DNA of 64,000 nucleotides from Burkholderia dolosa (GTDB lineage Bacteria > Pseudomonadota > Gammaproteobacteria > Burkholderiales > Burkholderiaceae), in assembly GCF_902499135.1 (NCBI RefSeq), contig NZ_CABVPR010000027.1, positions 1-64,000 on the forward strand. The letters are read 5' to 3'. The position numbers were made by a program, and so were the translations under genes. How positions within the stretch are numbered: the stretch's first letter is position 1; every line of letters begins with the position of its first letter. This document shows positions 17,653 through 28,354 of the stretch, in pieces. Under the pieces are notes generated by a model. That model was not told where the DNA came from. It saw only the letters and a list, made by a program, of their open reading frames with translations, and searched no databases.

Positions 17653-18570
17653 ATGAGCAATCTGCAAAACACCCTGCCGACCGAATCCGCGCCGGCCGGC
17701 GGCCGCGCGCTCGCGCTGCGCGAGTTCTGGGCCAACTTCTCGCGCAATCGCGGCGCGGTCGGTGCCGGCATCGTCGTGCTCGTGCTGATCGCGGTCGCGA
17801 TTCTCGCGCCGCTGATCGCGCCGCACAGCCCGATCGAGCAATACCGCGACTACGTGAAGATTCCGCCCGCGTGGCTCGAAGGCGGCAACTGGCAGTTCGT
17901 TCTCGGCACCGACGAAGCAGGCCGCGACATTCTTTCGCGGCTGATGTTCGGCGCGCGGATGTCGTTCTGGATCGGTTTCGTGTCCGTCGTGCTCGCGCTG
18001 ATCCCCGGCATCGTGCTTGGGCTCGTCGCCGCGTTCTTCCAGCGGTGGGCCGACACGCCGGTCATGCGCATCATGGACGTGCTGCTCGCGCTGCCGTCGC
18101 TGCTGCTCGCGGTCGCGGTCGTCGCGATTATCGGGCCGGGGCTGACGAACACGATGTTCGCGATCGCGATCGTCGCGCTGCCCGCGTATGTGCGCCTCAC
18201 GCGCGCGTCGGCGCTCGGCGAGCTGCAGAAGGAATACGTCACGGCGTCGCGCGTGGCCGGTGCCGGCACGCTGCGGCTGATGTTCTCGCAGGTGCTGCCG
18301 AACTGCACCGCGCCGCTCATCGTGCAGGCGACGCTCGGCTTCTCGTCGGCGATTCTCGACGCGGCCGCGCTCGGCTTTCTCGGCCTCGGCGTGCAGCCGC
18401 CCACTGCCGAGTGGGGTGCGATGCTCGCGTCCGCGCGCGACTACATCGACAACGCGTGGTGGATCGTCACGATGCCGGGCCTGTCGATCCTGATTTCGGT
18501 GCTCGCGATCAACCTGCTCGGCGACGGGCTGCGCGACGCGCTCGATCCCAAACTGAAACGGATGGCGTGA
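17653..18570 (+). CDS. dppC: Dipeptide ABC transporter permease
   Basis: 305 residues. Cytoplasmic N-terminus with [15 protein letters not shown] (the OppC/DppC N-terminal domain), a first helix at about residues 36-57, then [21 protein letters not shown], a hallmark of this family, and the EAA loop [19 protein letters not shown]. Together with DppB it forms the membrane channel. It is separated from dppB by 4 bp and from dppD by 2 bp. Confidence 0.94.
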   Translation: MSNLQNTLPTESAPAGGRALALREFWANFSRNRGAVGAGIVVLVLIAVAILAPLIAPHSPIEQYRDYVKIPPAWLEGGNWQFVLGTDEAGRDILSRLMFGARMSFWIGFVSVVLALIPGIVLGLVAAFFQRWADTPVMRIMDVLLALPSLLLAVAVVAIIGPGLTNTMFAIAIVALPAYVRLTRASALGELQKEYVTASRVAGAGTLRLMFSQVLPNCTAPLIVQATLGFSSAILDAAALGFLGLGVQPPTAEWGAMLASARDYIDNAWWIVTMPGLSILISVLAINLLGDGLRDALDPKLKRMA

Positions 18571-18572
18571 CC

Positions 18573-19567
18573 ATGAGCCAAGATCTACTGACCATCCGCA
18601 ATCTCGCGGTGAATTTCAACGGCCTGCCCGCGGTCGACCGGATCAACCTGTCGATCGCGCCGGGCGAAGTGGTCGGCGTCGTCGGCGAATCGGGCTCGGG
18701 CAAGAGCGTGACGATGATGGCGCTGATGGGGCTGATCGACGCGCCGGGCAAGGTGACGGCCGACGAGATCACGTTCGACGGCGTCGATCTGCTGCGCGCG
18801 TCGCCGAAGGCGCGGCGCCGGATCATCGGCAAGGACGTCGCGATGGTGTTCCAGGATGCGCTGACGAGCCTGAACCCGAGCTACACGGTCGGCTACCAGA
18901 TCAAGGAAGTGCTGAAGCTGCACGAAGGGCTGCGCGGCGACGCGCTGCATCGGCGCGCGCTCGAACTGCTCGATCAGGTCGGCATTCCGGATGCGAAGAA
19001 CCGGATCGCGACGTTCCCGCACCAGATGTCCGGCGGGATGAACCAGCGCGTGATGATCGCGATGGCCGTCGCGTGCAATCCGAAGCTGCTGATCGCCGAC
19101 GAGCCGACCACCGCACTCGACGTGACGATCCAGGCGCAGATCATGGACTTGCTGGTCAAGCTGCAGAAGGAGCGCGGAATGGCGCTCGTGCTGATCTCGC
19201 ACGACCTCGCCGTGGTGTCGGAAGTCGCGCAGCGCGTCGCCGTGATGTATGCAGGCGAGATCATCGAGACGAATCGCGTGCCCGACATCTTCCGCGCGCC
19301 GCACCATCCGTACACCGAAGCGCTGCTCGCGGCGATTCCCGAGCACAATAAGGGCGCGCGCCGGCTCGCCGCGTTGCCGGGCATGGTGCCGGGCCGCGAC
19401 GATCGCCCGCCGGGCTGCCTGTTCGCGCCGCGCTGCAAGTACGTCGTCGACGACTGCCGCAAGGCGCGGCCGGCGCTCGACGCATTGGTGTCCGGCAACG
19501 ATGCGACGCGCGCGCGCTGCATCAAGCCGCTCAATCTATCCACCCTCGACCTGAACGGAGGCGCACG

Positions 19568-19571
<4 letters not shown>
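18573..19571 (+). CDS. dppD: Dipeptide ABC transporter ATP-binding protein
   Basis: 332 residues. Walker A GESGSGKS (about residue 37-44), signature [14 protein letters not shown], Walker [15 protein letters not shown]-loop LISHDLAVV, and a C-terminal oligopeptide-transporter extension with the cysteine-rich [17 protein letters not shown] segment that binds a 4Fe-4S cluster in some DppD/OppD relatives. One of two non-identical ATPases of the transporter. Its last 4 nt overlap the start of dppF (ATGA). Confidence 0.94.
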
Positions 19572-20576
<1,005 letters not shown>

Positions 20577-20584
<8 letters not shown>

Positions 20585-21722
20585 AGGTTTGGCGGCGCGC
20601 GCGCGTGGCGTGCGCCGTTCGGGGGCCGGCGATGCATGCGTGATGCGCGCGTGCCGCACCGCGCGACGCTGGAGCGTGCGAACGGTGACGGGCGCGGCGC
20701 TGGCCGGCGCATGCGTGGCGGCCAGCGTGATGGTTCCCGTCGAAGCCGTGCGCGCGCAAGGGCGCGCGCCGGCCACGTCGCCCGTCCATCCGTCGCCGGC
20801 CCCGCCTTCCGGCATGAGCCTGCCGGGCTTTCATGCGCCGCCGGCGTCGAACGGCACCGTCGCGCGCGGCACCGTGCGCGTGCAGCCCGCGCGAATGCCG
20901 TTCTACGTGGCGACCAAGGGCAAGGTCACGTTGTACGTGCTCGGCACGCTGCATACGGGCGACCCGTCCGACTATCCGGGCGCGCAGCCGTTCCGGCAGA
21001 ACATTCTCGCGGCGCTCGCCGCATCGCCGACGCTCGCGCTCGAGCTGTCGCCCGACGATCTGCTCGAATCGCAGGACGACGTATCGAAGTACGGCGTGTG
21101 CCGCCACCCGTGCCTGCAGCGGCTGCTGCCCGACGCGCTGTGGCAGCGGCTCGCGACGCGGCTGCGCGGCAACCCGGCCGCACTCGCCGAGATCCGCAAG
21201 ATGCGGCCGTGGCTCGCCGCACTCGTCGTCGAGACCTACGATTCGTTGTCGGCCGGCTTGCAGACCGAGTACGGCACCGAGGCGCAACTGCAGAACGTTT
21301 TTCTGAAGAAGAAGGGTGGCCGCGTGATCGGGCTCGAGACGCTCGCCGAGCAGATGCGTGCGTTCACCGGCCTCACGCTCGCCGAGCAGCGCGAGATGCT
21401 CGCGCAGGACATGGTCCAGACGCCGGCGCAGAACGCCGACGACGTCCGCACGCTGCATCGGCTGTGGCGAATCGGCGACGCCGACGCGATCGCCGCGTGG
21501 GCCGTTGCGAAGAGCGAGCGGCTCGCGCGTTCGAAGGCGCTGTCCGCGTCGATCGACAACAAGATCCTGTACGAGCGCAATCGGCGCTTCGTTGCACGGA
21601 TGACGGCAATCGCCGCGCCGAATCGGCCGGTATTCGTCGCCGTCGGCGCGCTGCATCTGGGCGGCCCGCGCGGCGTGCTCGAATTGTTGCGCCAGCAAGG
21701 ATATCGGGTCGACGCGAACTGA
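20577..21722 (+). CDS. TraB/GumN-family protein, exported
   Basis: 381 residues from the ATG at 20577, which lies inside the end of dppF and follows an excellent GGGAGG. After a long Arg-rich leader (about 40 residues) comes a hydrophobic segment (VTGAALAGACVAASVMV) and a Pro-rich spacer; the TraB/PrgY/GumN domain starts near residue 105 with FYVATKGKVTLYVLGTLHTG, has the RVIGLETLAEQM motif in the middle and ends VFVAVGALHLGGPRGVLELL. The GxLH/ExxxEQ/GxxHL pattern is that of the TIKI/EreA-like proposed metalloprotease superfamily. Tight coupling to dpp suggests a role in peptide breakdown or processing near the importer, but this is inference. Confidence 0.82.
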
Positions 21723-21852
21723 GCGCGTGCGATCGTCCGAAGCGATCCATCCCTGTTTGACCGGCTTCCCGCGTGCGATGTGCACGATCGGCACGGCCGC
21801 GCGTATCGATAAGGAAAACCCTCGATTCGTCAGGAAATAGCGTTTAAAACGA

Positions 21853-21882
21853 TTGACATCCGGTCGGGCCGATCTCTATTCT
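21853..21882 (+). promoter_or_regulatory. Good sigma-70 promoter with no obvious gene downstream
   Basis: Consensus TTGACA (21853-21858), 18-bp spacer, TATTCT (21877-21882). It points into the 549-bp gap 21723-22271; see the candidate ncRNA. Confidence 0.6.
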
Positions 21883-21888
21883 TCGCAT

Positions 21889-22232
21889 CACAAGTTGAAA
21901 AAATGAAAAGAATAGAAAAGTTCTACGGGGTAGCAAAAACAAAGCGCGGGGTGAGCGTAGCCGGCACGTGGTCAACGTGCCGGCCGCGGAGTGTCAGCAT
22001 GCACGGCGGGGCCAGCCATCGTCCGACAACAATTGCATGCGGACCGACTTGCGGATAAGCGACGTTCCGTCGTCCGACCGGGGAAAGGCAGTAATCGGGC
22101 GGCGGCGGACGTTTTTTAATCCGGAGTACGTTTCCGGTCGCCGTCGGCAAGACGGCTTCGGACGACGCATCGACAGACGGCGAAGCCGCGGCGATGGCGT
22201 CAACGGAAAAGCGCCGCGAGGGCGCTTTTTTC
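21889..22232 (+). ncRNA. Candidate non-coding RNA or leader-type transcript between a promoter and a terminator
   Basis: A near-consensus promoter (21853-21882) and an intrinsic terminator (22207-22232) on the same strand bracket about 340 nt that contain no convincing gene. Inside is a perfect 10-bp stem-loop, GCCGGCACGT (21960-21969) / ACGTGCCGGC (21975-21984). The only plausible short reading frame starts at 21903 (MKRIEKFYGV..., 51 codons, stop at 22056-22058) with a poor ribosome site. The start of the region is unusually A-rich. I do not recognise an RNA family. Confidence 0.4.
22207..22232 (+). terminator. Intrinsic terminator in the dpp-pxp gap
   Basis: AAAAGCGCC (22207-22215) pairs with GGCGCTTTT (22221-22229) around GCGAG, and the T-run continues to 22231. 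In the other direction (end of pxpA) only four T follow, so the main direction is plus. Confidence 0.8.
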
Positions 22233-22271
22233 TTTTGGGGGGCGCCGTTGATGCGTATCGACGGCTCCGTA

Positions 22272-23027
22272 TCAGTCGGCCTCCAACGCCCCCGGCGCAA
22301 CCACATCCACCCCCGCCGCCTCCAGTGCCGCCCGAATCCTTTTCGCGAACGCGAGCGCATGCGGGCCGTCGCCGTGCAGGCAAACCGTCTGCGCATTCAG
22401 CGGCACCCATTCGCCGCTCACCGCGCGCACCTGTCGGTCGCGCACCATGTCGAGCGTGCGCGCAAGGACCGCATCTTCGTCGTCGATCAGTGCGCCGGGC
22501 TGGCTGCGCGGAACGAGCGAGCCGTCCGCGCGGTAGCCGCGATCGGCGAATACCTCTTCGACGGCCGCGAGCCCCGCTTGCCGCGCAGCTGCGACGAACA
22601 CGCTGTTCGCCAGCCCGAACACGGCGAGCGACGGATCGAAATCGTGGATCGCGGACACGACCGCGTCGGCGATCATCGGATCGCGGGCGGCCTGGTTGTA
22701 CAGCGCGCCGTGCGGCTTCACGTGCGCGATACGGCCGCCTTCGGCCTGCGCGATCGCCGACAGCGCGCCGAGCTGATACAGCACGCCCGCATAAATGTCG
22801 CCGGCCGGCAATTGCATCTCCTTGCGGCCGAAGTTCTCCGGATCGTGGAAGCTCGGATGCGCGCCGATCGCCACGCCTTTCTGCACGGCCCAGCGCACGC
22901 AGTCGCGCATCGCATTGGCACCGCCTGCATGCCAGCCGCACGCGATGTTCGCGGACGTGACGAGGTCGAGCAGCGCCTCGTCCGATCCGCATCCTTCGCC
23001 GAGATCGGCATTCAGATCGATTTCCAT
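22272..23027 (-). CDS. pxpA: 5-oxoprolinase subunit A (LamB/YcsF family)
   Basis: 251 residues from the ATG at 23027, with GAGGA before it. Signature blocks of LamB/Ycs[15 protein letters not shown] at the start, [40 protein letters not shown], and [11 protein letters not shown] near the end, all complete. PxpA works with PxpBC to hydrolyse 5-oxoproline (pyroglutamate) to glutamate with ATP, disposing of this damage product. Gene order on the minus strand is pxpB, pxpC, pxpA. Confidence 0.94.
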   Translation of the reverse strand: MEIDLNADLGEGCGSDEALLDLVTSANIACGWHAGGANAMRDCVRWAVQKGVAIGAHPSFHDPENFGRKEMQLPAGDIYAGVLYQLGALSAIAQAEGGRIAHVKPHGALYNQAARDPMIADAVVSAIHDFDPSLAVFGLANSVFVAAARQAGLAAVEEVFADRGYRADGSLVPRSQPGALIDDEDAVLARTLDMVRDRQVRAVSGEWVPLNAQTVCLHGDGPHALAFAKRIRAALEAAGVDVVAPGALEAD

Positions 23028-23076
23028 GATGTTCCTCGTCCACTGATTGCGTGGCGCCGGCCCTGCTCCTGCATCG

Positions 23077-24144
23077 TCACGCCGCTCGCGATCGGTCTCG
23101 GCGGCGCGCTTCGTCGCGCATCTCGATCGCAACGTCGATCTGCCGCAGGTACGCGCGCTCCGCGCTCAGCGCCGCGCGTGCGGCGTCGAGCGTGGTGCGC
23201 ACGAAGCGGATCGGCAGATTGAGCCGCGCCTGCGCGAGCTTCCACAGATCCGCGCGAATCACCGTGCCGATCTTCGGATAGCCGCCGGTCGTCTGCGCGT
23301 CGTGCATCAGCACGATCGGCTGTCCGTTCGGGGGCACCTGGATCGTGCCGGGCAGCACCGCGTGCGACAGCAGCTCGGTCGGCCGCTCGCGCACGAGCTC
23401 GGTACCCGAGAGGCGATAGCCCATCCGGTTGCTGTTCGCGGTGACGAGCCATTCCTCGTCCCAGAACGCCTGCTGCGATTCGGCCGCGAACGACGCGTAT
23501 TCGGGACCGGGCAGCACGCGCACCGGCATCGCCCACGGCGCATGCGCGGGGCGGTGGCGGCGCGGCGGTTCGTCGACGCGCACGAACGTGCACCATGCGG
23601 GCGCCTTCACGCCGAATTCGTCGGCGCCGGGCGCGAGACAGCCGGCGCCGGTGGGCGGCACGCCGACCGGCAGCCGATCGCCGTCGCGCAGCGCGCGCCC
23701 GCCCAGCCCGCCGAAGCGCGACGCGAGATCGGTGCTGCGCGAGCCGAGCATCGGCAGCACGTCGATGCCGCCCGCGATGCACAGGTAGCCGCGCATCCCG
23801 CGCTTCGCGGCCGGCAGCACGAGCGTCTGCCCGGCTTCGACCGGCAGGCTCCACCACGAATACACGGGCTTGCCGTCGAGCGTCCCGCCGAACTCGGTGC
23901 CGGTGATCGCGATGCGGGTCGCGCGCGTGAAGCGAAACGTGGCCGGACCGAACGTGATCTCGACGGCAGCCGCGTCGGGGCGATTGCCGACAAGCCGGTT
24001 GCCGACCTCGAGCGCGAGCCCGTCGAGCGCGCCGCCTTGCGCGACGCCGAGATGCCGCGCGCCGCGGCGGCCGAGATCCTGCACGGTCGACAGCGGGCCC
24101 GCCCGCAACACCTCGATGTTGCACGGTGCGTGGTTCTGGCTCAT
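23077..24144 (-). CDS. pxpC: 5-oxoprolinase subunit C (biotin-dependent carboxyltransferase-like, KipA)
   Basis: 355 residues from the ATG at 24144, inside the end of pxpB (4-nt overlap). Family motifs: [22 protein letters not shown] near the start, [32 protein letters not shown], the [10 protein letters not shown] block and [10 protein letters not shown] towards the C-terminus. With PxpB it forms the part of 5-oxoprolinase formerly annotated as allophanate hydrolase or KipI/KipA. It ends 49 bp before the pxpA start. Confidence 0.92.
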   Translation of the reverse strand: MSQNHAPCNIEVLRAGPLSTVQDLGRRGARHLGVAQGGALDGLALEVGNRLVGNRPDAAAVEITFGPATFRFTRATRIAITGTEFGGTLDGKPVYSWWSLPVEAGQTLVLPAAKRGMRGYLCIAGGIDVLPMLGSRSTDLASRFGGLGGRALRDGDRLPVGVPPTGAGCLAPGADEFGVKAPAWCTFVRVDEPPRRHRPAHAPWAMPVRVLPGPEYASFAAESQQAFWDEEWLVTANSNRMGYRLSGTELVRERPTELLSHAVLPGTIQVPPNGQPIVLMHDAQTTGGYPKIGTVIRADLWKLAQARLNLPIRFVRTTLDAARAALSAERAYLRQIDVAIEMRDEARRRDRSRAA

Positions 24145-24797
24145 GTCGCGTCGACTCCGGCAATGGTGAAGCGCACGCGATCGCCGGGCAGCAGCAGCGT
24201 CGGCTGCGGCCGCGACGGATCGAACAGTACCTGCGACGTGCGGCCGATCAGCTGCCATCCGCCTGGCGACGTGGTCGGGTAGATCCCCGTCTGCGCGCCG
24301 CCGATGCCGACCGAGCCGGCCGGCACCTCGAGGCGCGGCGCCGCGCGGCGCGGCGTGTGCAGCGACGCGTCCAGGCCGCCGAGATACGCGAAACCGGGCT
24401 GAAAGCCGAGGAAGAACACGACGTACTCGCCGGCCGCATGACGCGCGACGACCTCGTCGGCCGAAAGCCCCGTGTGCGCGGCGACGGCCTGCAGATCGGG
24501 GCCGGCCGCGCCGCCGTATTGAACGGGAATCTCGACATCGCGGCCGTCCGCGTGCTCGACGTCGGCGCTGTCCCACGCGTCGCGCAATGCGGGTATCAAC
24601 GAGTCGGCCGACGTGGCGAGCGCATCGAACACGATGGTCAGATTGTTCATGCCGGGCACGACGTCGACGACGTCCGGCCAGGCGCGCGCGGCCGCCGCGA
24701 CGGCCCAGACGCGGCGCTGGCAGTCGAGCGTGGCGGGCGGCGGCACTTCGCACACGAGGGCGGTATCGCCGAACGGAAAAATGCGGGGTTGCGTCAT
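24141..24797 (-). CDS. pxpB: 5-oxoprolinase subunit B (KipI family)
   Basis: 218 residues. N-terminal PRIFPFGDTALVCEV, the VPGMNNLTIVFDAL strand typical of KipI, FFLGFQPGFAYLGGLD in the centre, and PAGSVGIGGAQTGIYPTTSPGGWQLIGRT, the family's strongest block. First gene of pxpBCA. Upstream, an AT-rich 148-bp region is shared with a divergent MarR-type regulator. Confidence 0.93.
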   Translation of the reverse strand: MTQPRIFPFGDTALVCEVPPPATLDCQRRVWAVAAAARAWPDVVDVVPGMNNLTIVFDALATSADSLIPALRDAWDSADVEHADGRDVEIPVQYGGAAGPDLQAVAAHTGLSADEVVARHAAGEYVVFFLGFQPGFAYLGGLDASLHTPRRAAPRLEVPAGSVGIGGAQTGIYPTTSPGGWQLIGRTSQVLFDPSRPQPTLLLPGDRVRFTIAGVDAT

Positions 24798-24820
24798 CGG
24801 ACTGGCACGGTTCGGACCGC

Positions 24821-24855
24821 AATGTTAACGTACATTATCAAGAAAATATCGATAA
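24821..24855. promoter_or_regulatory. AT-rich divergent control region between pxpB and the MarR-type gene
   Basis: Inverted repeats AATGT-N6-ACATT (24821-24836) and TTATC-N11-GATAA (24835-24855) overlap in a 35-bp AT-rich block, unlike the flanking DNA. Likely operator for the divergently encoded regulator. Confidence 0.4.
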
Positions 24856-24945
24856 CTTCCCAATAAGCGTTTTTGCCTAGCTCGCATGCCGGGGCTTCTG
24901 TCGTACACTCGGCACACCCTGACATCCTGCTTGCGCCGCCTTTCC

Positions 24946-25458
24946 ATGAAGCGTCCTCCGACCAAGATCGTGTCGTCCGAACATCTCGTTTCCGAATCGA
25001 GCGCGGAGCTGTCGGAGCTCGAGTACGGGCTCATCATGGCCGGCAACGCGTTCAATCGCTGGATGGTGCGCTGCATGTCGGCCGCGGGCGCGAAGGACAT
25101 GACCGCGGTCGAAGTGTCGCTGCTGCATCACGTCAGCCATCGCGAACGCAAGAAGAAGCTCGCCGACATCTGCTTCGTGCTCAATATCGAGGATACGCAC
25201 GTCGCGACCTATGCGCTGAAAAAACTGATCGCGCGCGGCTACGTGAAGAGCGAGAAGAGCGGCAAGGAAGTGTTCTTCTTCGCGACCGACGCCGGCCGCG
25301 AGCTGTGCCTGAAGTATCGCGAGGTGCGCGAGCACTGCCTGATCGAGACGCTGAAGGACAGCGGCCTCACGAACGAGCAGATCGGCGACGCGGCGCAGCT
25401 GCTGCGCCATGCATCGGGGCTCTACGACACGGCCGCGCGCGCGGCCGCATCGCTGTAA
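24946..25458 (+). CDS. MarR-family winged-helix regulator
   Basis: 170 residues from the ATG at 24946. Winged-helix region: TAVEVSLLHHVSHRERKKKLADIC, then the recognition helix NIEDTHVATYALKKLIARGYVKSEKSGKEVFFFAT (residues about 45-105). This matches the COG5631-like MarR subgroup rather than classical drug-sensing MarR. It is divergent from pxpBCA, whose promoter it may control; 5-oxoproline or a metabolite could be the ligand, but that is inference. Confidence 0.82.
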   Translation: MKRPPTKIVSSEHLVSESSAELSELEYGLIMAGNAFNRWMVRCMSAAGAKDMTAVEVSLLHHVSHRERKKKLADICFVLNIEDTHVATYALKKLIARGYVKSEKSGKEVFFFATDAGRELCLKYREVREHCLIETLKDSGLTNEQIGDAAQLLRHASGLYDTAARAAASL

Positions 25459-25535
25459 ACGATTGCGCGGGCGCCGCGCGGCGACGCGCGAACGTGGCGG
25501 GTTCGACGGCGACAGCGACGGCGCCGTGCGCCGCG

Positions 25536-26144
25536 TCATCCGGCCGCCGGGTAGAGCGCGCGGTCGGTCACGATCCAGCGCATCGCGAGATCGTGCGCTT
25601 CGGCCGGCAGCGCGTCGACGCGGCACGCTTCATACGCGATGCCGACCGTCACGGGCAGCGTGCTGCCCGGCCACGCGGCGAGCGTGCGATCGTAGTAGCC
25701 GCCGCCGTAGCCGAGCCGATAGCGCTCCCGATCGAATCCGACACAGGGAATCAGCAGCAGGTCCGGCACGACGACGATGCCCGACGCCGGCTCCGGAATC
25801 CGGTGATGGCCTTCGCGCATCGGCGTGTTAGCGTCCCATGCGTGGAACGCGAGCGGCGTGTGGCGTTCGCCGATCACGGGCAGCGCGGCGCGTCGATCCG
25901 CGCTCGCCGCGCACCACGCGAGCACCGCGTCGCGCGCATCGAACTCGCCCGGCAGCGGCCAGTAAAACCCGATCGTGCGCGGCGCGAGCCGTTCGAGCAG
26001 CGTGCGCAGCCGCGCATCGAGCGCGGCATTCGCGGCGGGTTGCGACGCGGCGTCGCGACGCGCGTCGGACAGCGTTTTGCGCAGCGCAACCTTCGGGTTC
26101 GGCACAGGGTTGCGTGCTATGCTTTCGCTCACTTCGTGCTCCAT
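25536..26144 (-). CDS. fau: 5-formyltetrahydrofolate cyclo-ligase
   Basis: 202 residues. ALRKTLSDAR opens the fold (about residue 20), the middle has VVVPDLLLIPCVGFDRERYRLGYGGGYYDRTL, the ATP/folate-binding signature, and it ends near VTVGIAYEACRVDALPAEAHD. The enzyme converts 5-formyl-THF to 5,10-methenyl-THF using ATP. The ATG at 26144 is only 8 bp from the divergent transglycosylase start. Since the first 18 residues look unstructured, an internal GTG (26132) may be the true start. I see no 6S RNA gene in this location. Confidence 0.88.
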   Translation of the reverse strand: MEHEVSESIARNPVPNPKVALRKTLSDARRDAASQPAANAALDARLRTLLERLAPRTIGFYWPLPGEFDARDAVLAWCAASADRRAALPVIGERHTPLAFHAWDANTPMREGHHRIPEPASGIVVVPDLLLIPCVGFDRERYRLGYGGGYYDRTLAAWPGSTLPVTVGIAYEACRVDALPAEAHDLAMRWIVTDRALYPAAG

Positions 26145-26152
26145 TCAAAACG

Positions 26153-28105
26153 ATGTCGAACAGCCTTTTCCGAGTATATCGCGCGGTCGCGCTCGCACTT
26201 TCCGCCGCCGCGCTGGTCGCCGGCACGGCTGCATGCGCCGCACCGAACGACGACACGCTCGCCGGGGACGACCAGATCTTCGTACAGCTTCGCGAAGCCG
26301 CGCGCCGCAACGATGCCGCGAAGGCCGCGCAGCTCGCGTCGATGATCCCGAACTATCCGGTGCCGTCCTACGTCGAGTATTTCCAGATCAAGCCGCAGTT
26401 GTTCGATTCGACGGGGCGCGCGCGCATCGATGCGCCGGACGCGCCCGTGCTGTCGTTCCTGCAGCGCTACGACGGCCAGGCGATTGCCGATCGCCTGCGC
26501 AACGACTATCTGCTCGTGCTCGGCGCGCGCCACGACTGGCGCAACTTCGACGAACAGTACAAGCGCTTCGTGCTCGACGACGACACGCAGGTCAAGTGCT
26601 ACGCGCTCGAGTCGCGCGCGGCGCGCGGCGAGAACGTCGCCGACGCGGCGCGCGCGCTGCTCGTCGAGCCGAAGTATTACGGCGACGCGTGCGTCGACCT
26701 GATCACCGCACTCGCGGTCAACCAGCAGTTCACGAGCGACGACGTGTGGCAGCAGGCGCGCCTCGCGTACGAGCAGAACTACACGACGCTCGGCGGCAAG
26801 ATCGTCGACGCGCTCGGCCCGCGTCCGGCCGGCTTCGATCAGGCGACGAGCGCGCCGCCGCTGTTCCTCGCGCGCGGCGTCGGCCCGGATACGGCGTCGC
26901 ACCAGCTCGCGCTGATCGCGCTCAGCCGGATGGCGCGCAACGATCCGGATGCGGCAGCCGGCATGCTGACGTCGATCGCGTCGTCGCTGACGAAGCAGGA
27001 GCAGGCGATCGCGTGGGGCGCGATCGGCTACCAGGGCGCGATCAAGCGCTCGCCGCTCGCGTCGGTCTGGTATGCGAAATCCGCGAACGCGCCGCTGTCG
27101 AATCCCGGCTACGAATGGCGCACGCGCGCCGCGCTGCTCGCGGGCAACTGGCCGATGGTGCGCTGGTCGATCGAACAGATGCCGCCGTCGCTGCGCAACG
27201 ATCCCGCGTGGGTCTACTGGCATGCGCGCGCGCTCAAGCAGAGCGGCGACACGCTGCAGGCGAACCAGGAGTTCGAGCAGATCGCCGGCCAGTTCAACTT
27301 CTATGGACAGCTCGCCGGCGAGGAGCTCGGTCAGCGCACGACGATTCCGCCGCGCACGAAGGTGAGCGACGCGGAGGTCGACGCGATGAGCAAGATCCCG
27401 GGCTTCGCGCTTGCGCAGCGTTTCTATGCGCTGAACCTGCGTCTCGAGGGCAACCGCGAATGGAACTGGCCGCTGCGCGGGATGACCGACCGCCAGCTGC
27501 TCGCGGCCGCCGAGTACGGCAAGCGCATCGAGCTGCTCGACCGCACGGTCAATACGGCCGATCGCACGAAGGCCGAGCACGACTTCACGCTGCGCTACCC
27601 GTCGCCGTATCGCAGCATCGTCGAACGCTATGCGCAGTCGACGGGCCTCGATATCGAATGGGCATACGGGCTGATCCGTCAGGAGTCGCGCTTCATCACG
27701 ACCGCGCGCTCGTCGGCGGGCGCGGGCGGCCTGATGCAGCTGATGCCGGCCACCGCGCAGCTCGTCGCGAAGAAGCTCGGGATGGGCTCGATCACGCGTG
27801 CGCAGATGCATGACATCGATACCAACATCCAGCTCGGCACCTGGTATCTCGCCGACATCTACAACAACTTCGACGACTCGCCGGTGCTCGCGACCGCCGG
27901 CTACAACGCCGGCCCCGGCCGGCCGCGGCAGTGGCGCCAGGTGTTGACGCAGCCGGTCGAAGGCGCGATCTTCGCGGAGACGATCCCGTTCAACGAGACG
28001 CGCGACTACGTGAAGAACGTGCTGTCGAACACCGTCTATTACGCGGCGCTCTTCGAAGGCAAGCCGCAGTCGTTGAAGAAGCGCCTCGGCATGATCTCGC
28101 CCTGA
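26153..28105 (+). CDS. slt: Soluble lytic murein transglycosylase
   Basis: 650 residues, the size of Slt70. A signal peptide (ALALSAAALVAGTAACA) is followed by a long alpha-superhelical U-domain (about residues 35-450). The C-terminal catalytic domain has the Glu in YGLIRQESRF, then SSAGAGGLMQLMPATAQLVAKK and AGYNAGPGRPRQW, the family 1 lytic transglycosylase motifs. It cleaves peptidoglycan with formation of 1,6-anhydro-MurNAc in the periplasm. A Cys at the signal-peptide end (TAACAAP) is not a good lipobox. It is divergent from fau with nearly no space. Confidence 0.92.
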   Translation: MSNSLFRVYRAVALALSAAALVAGTAACAAPNDDTLAGDDQIFVQLREAARRNDAAKAAQLASMIPNYPVPSYVEYFQIKPQLFDSTGRARIDAPDAPVLSFLQRYDGQAIADRLRNDYLLVLGARHDWRNFDEQYKRFVLDDDTQVKCYALESRAARGENVADAARALLVEPKYYGDACVDLITALAVNQQFTSDDVWQQARLAYEQNYTTLGGKIVDALGPRPAGFDQATSAPPLFLARGVGPDTASHQLALIALSRMARNDPDAAAGMLTSIASSLTKQEQAIAWGAIGYQGAIKRSPLASVWYAKSANAPLSNPGYEWRTRAALLAGNWPMVRWSIEQMPPSLRNDPAWVYWHARALKQSGDTLQANQEFEQIAGQFNFYGQLAGEELGQRTTIPPRTKVSDAEVDAMSKIPGFALAQRFYALNLRLEGNREWNWPLRGMTDRQLLAAAEYGKRIELLDRTVNTADRTKAEHDFTLRYPSPYRSIVERYAQSTGLDIEWAYGLIRQESRFITTARSSAGAGGLMQLMPATAQLVAKKLGMGSITRAQMHDIDTNIQLGTWYLADIYNNFDDSPVLATAGYNAGPGRPRQWRQVLTQPVEGAIFAETIPFNETRDYVKNVLSNTVYYAALFEGKPQSLKKRLGMISP

Positions 28106-28120
28106 CGCTGAGCGTGGCTG

Positions 28121-28141
28121 CTGCCGCGCGACGCGCGGCAG
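28121..28141 (+). terminator. Short perfect hairpin after slt, no U-tract
   Basis: CTGCCGCGC (28121-28129) pairs with GCGCGGCAG (28133-28141) around GAC, 15 nt past the slt stop. It is possibly a Rho-dependent end or a stabilising hairpin. The 249-bp gap to the next gene shows nothing else. Confidence 0.35.
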
Positions 28142-28354
28142 TGCGCGCGAGCGATCGTTCGCGCCGATGGCGCGGGTTTCGCCGAACAGCGAAGCGTCCG
28201 GAGCGGGCGGGCCGGCCGCAGTAACGGATTGCGGCGCGATGCGCGTCGCGAATGCGTCGCACATCGGCTTCGTCAGGATCGCGGCGCCGCGGGCGCTGCC
28301 GGCGCCGCGCGCAAGGCCGGTCGTCGGCATGAACAGTCGTAGGGAGTCGCCATC

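Noticed and set aside
22070-22130. Possible second terminator before the T-run at about 22110
   Set aside because: The arms around GTCCG/CGGAC pair poorly; the hairpin at 22207-22232 is far better.
26100-26153. 6S RNA gene (often next to fau/ygfA)
   Set aside because: Only 8 bp separate fau from the divergent slt gene, so there is no room.
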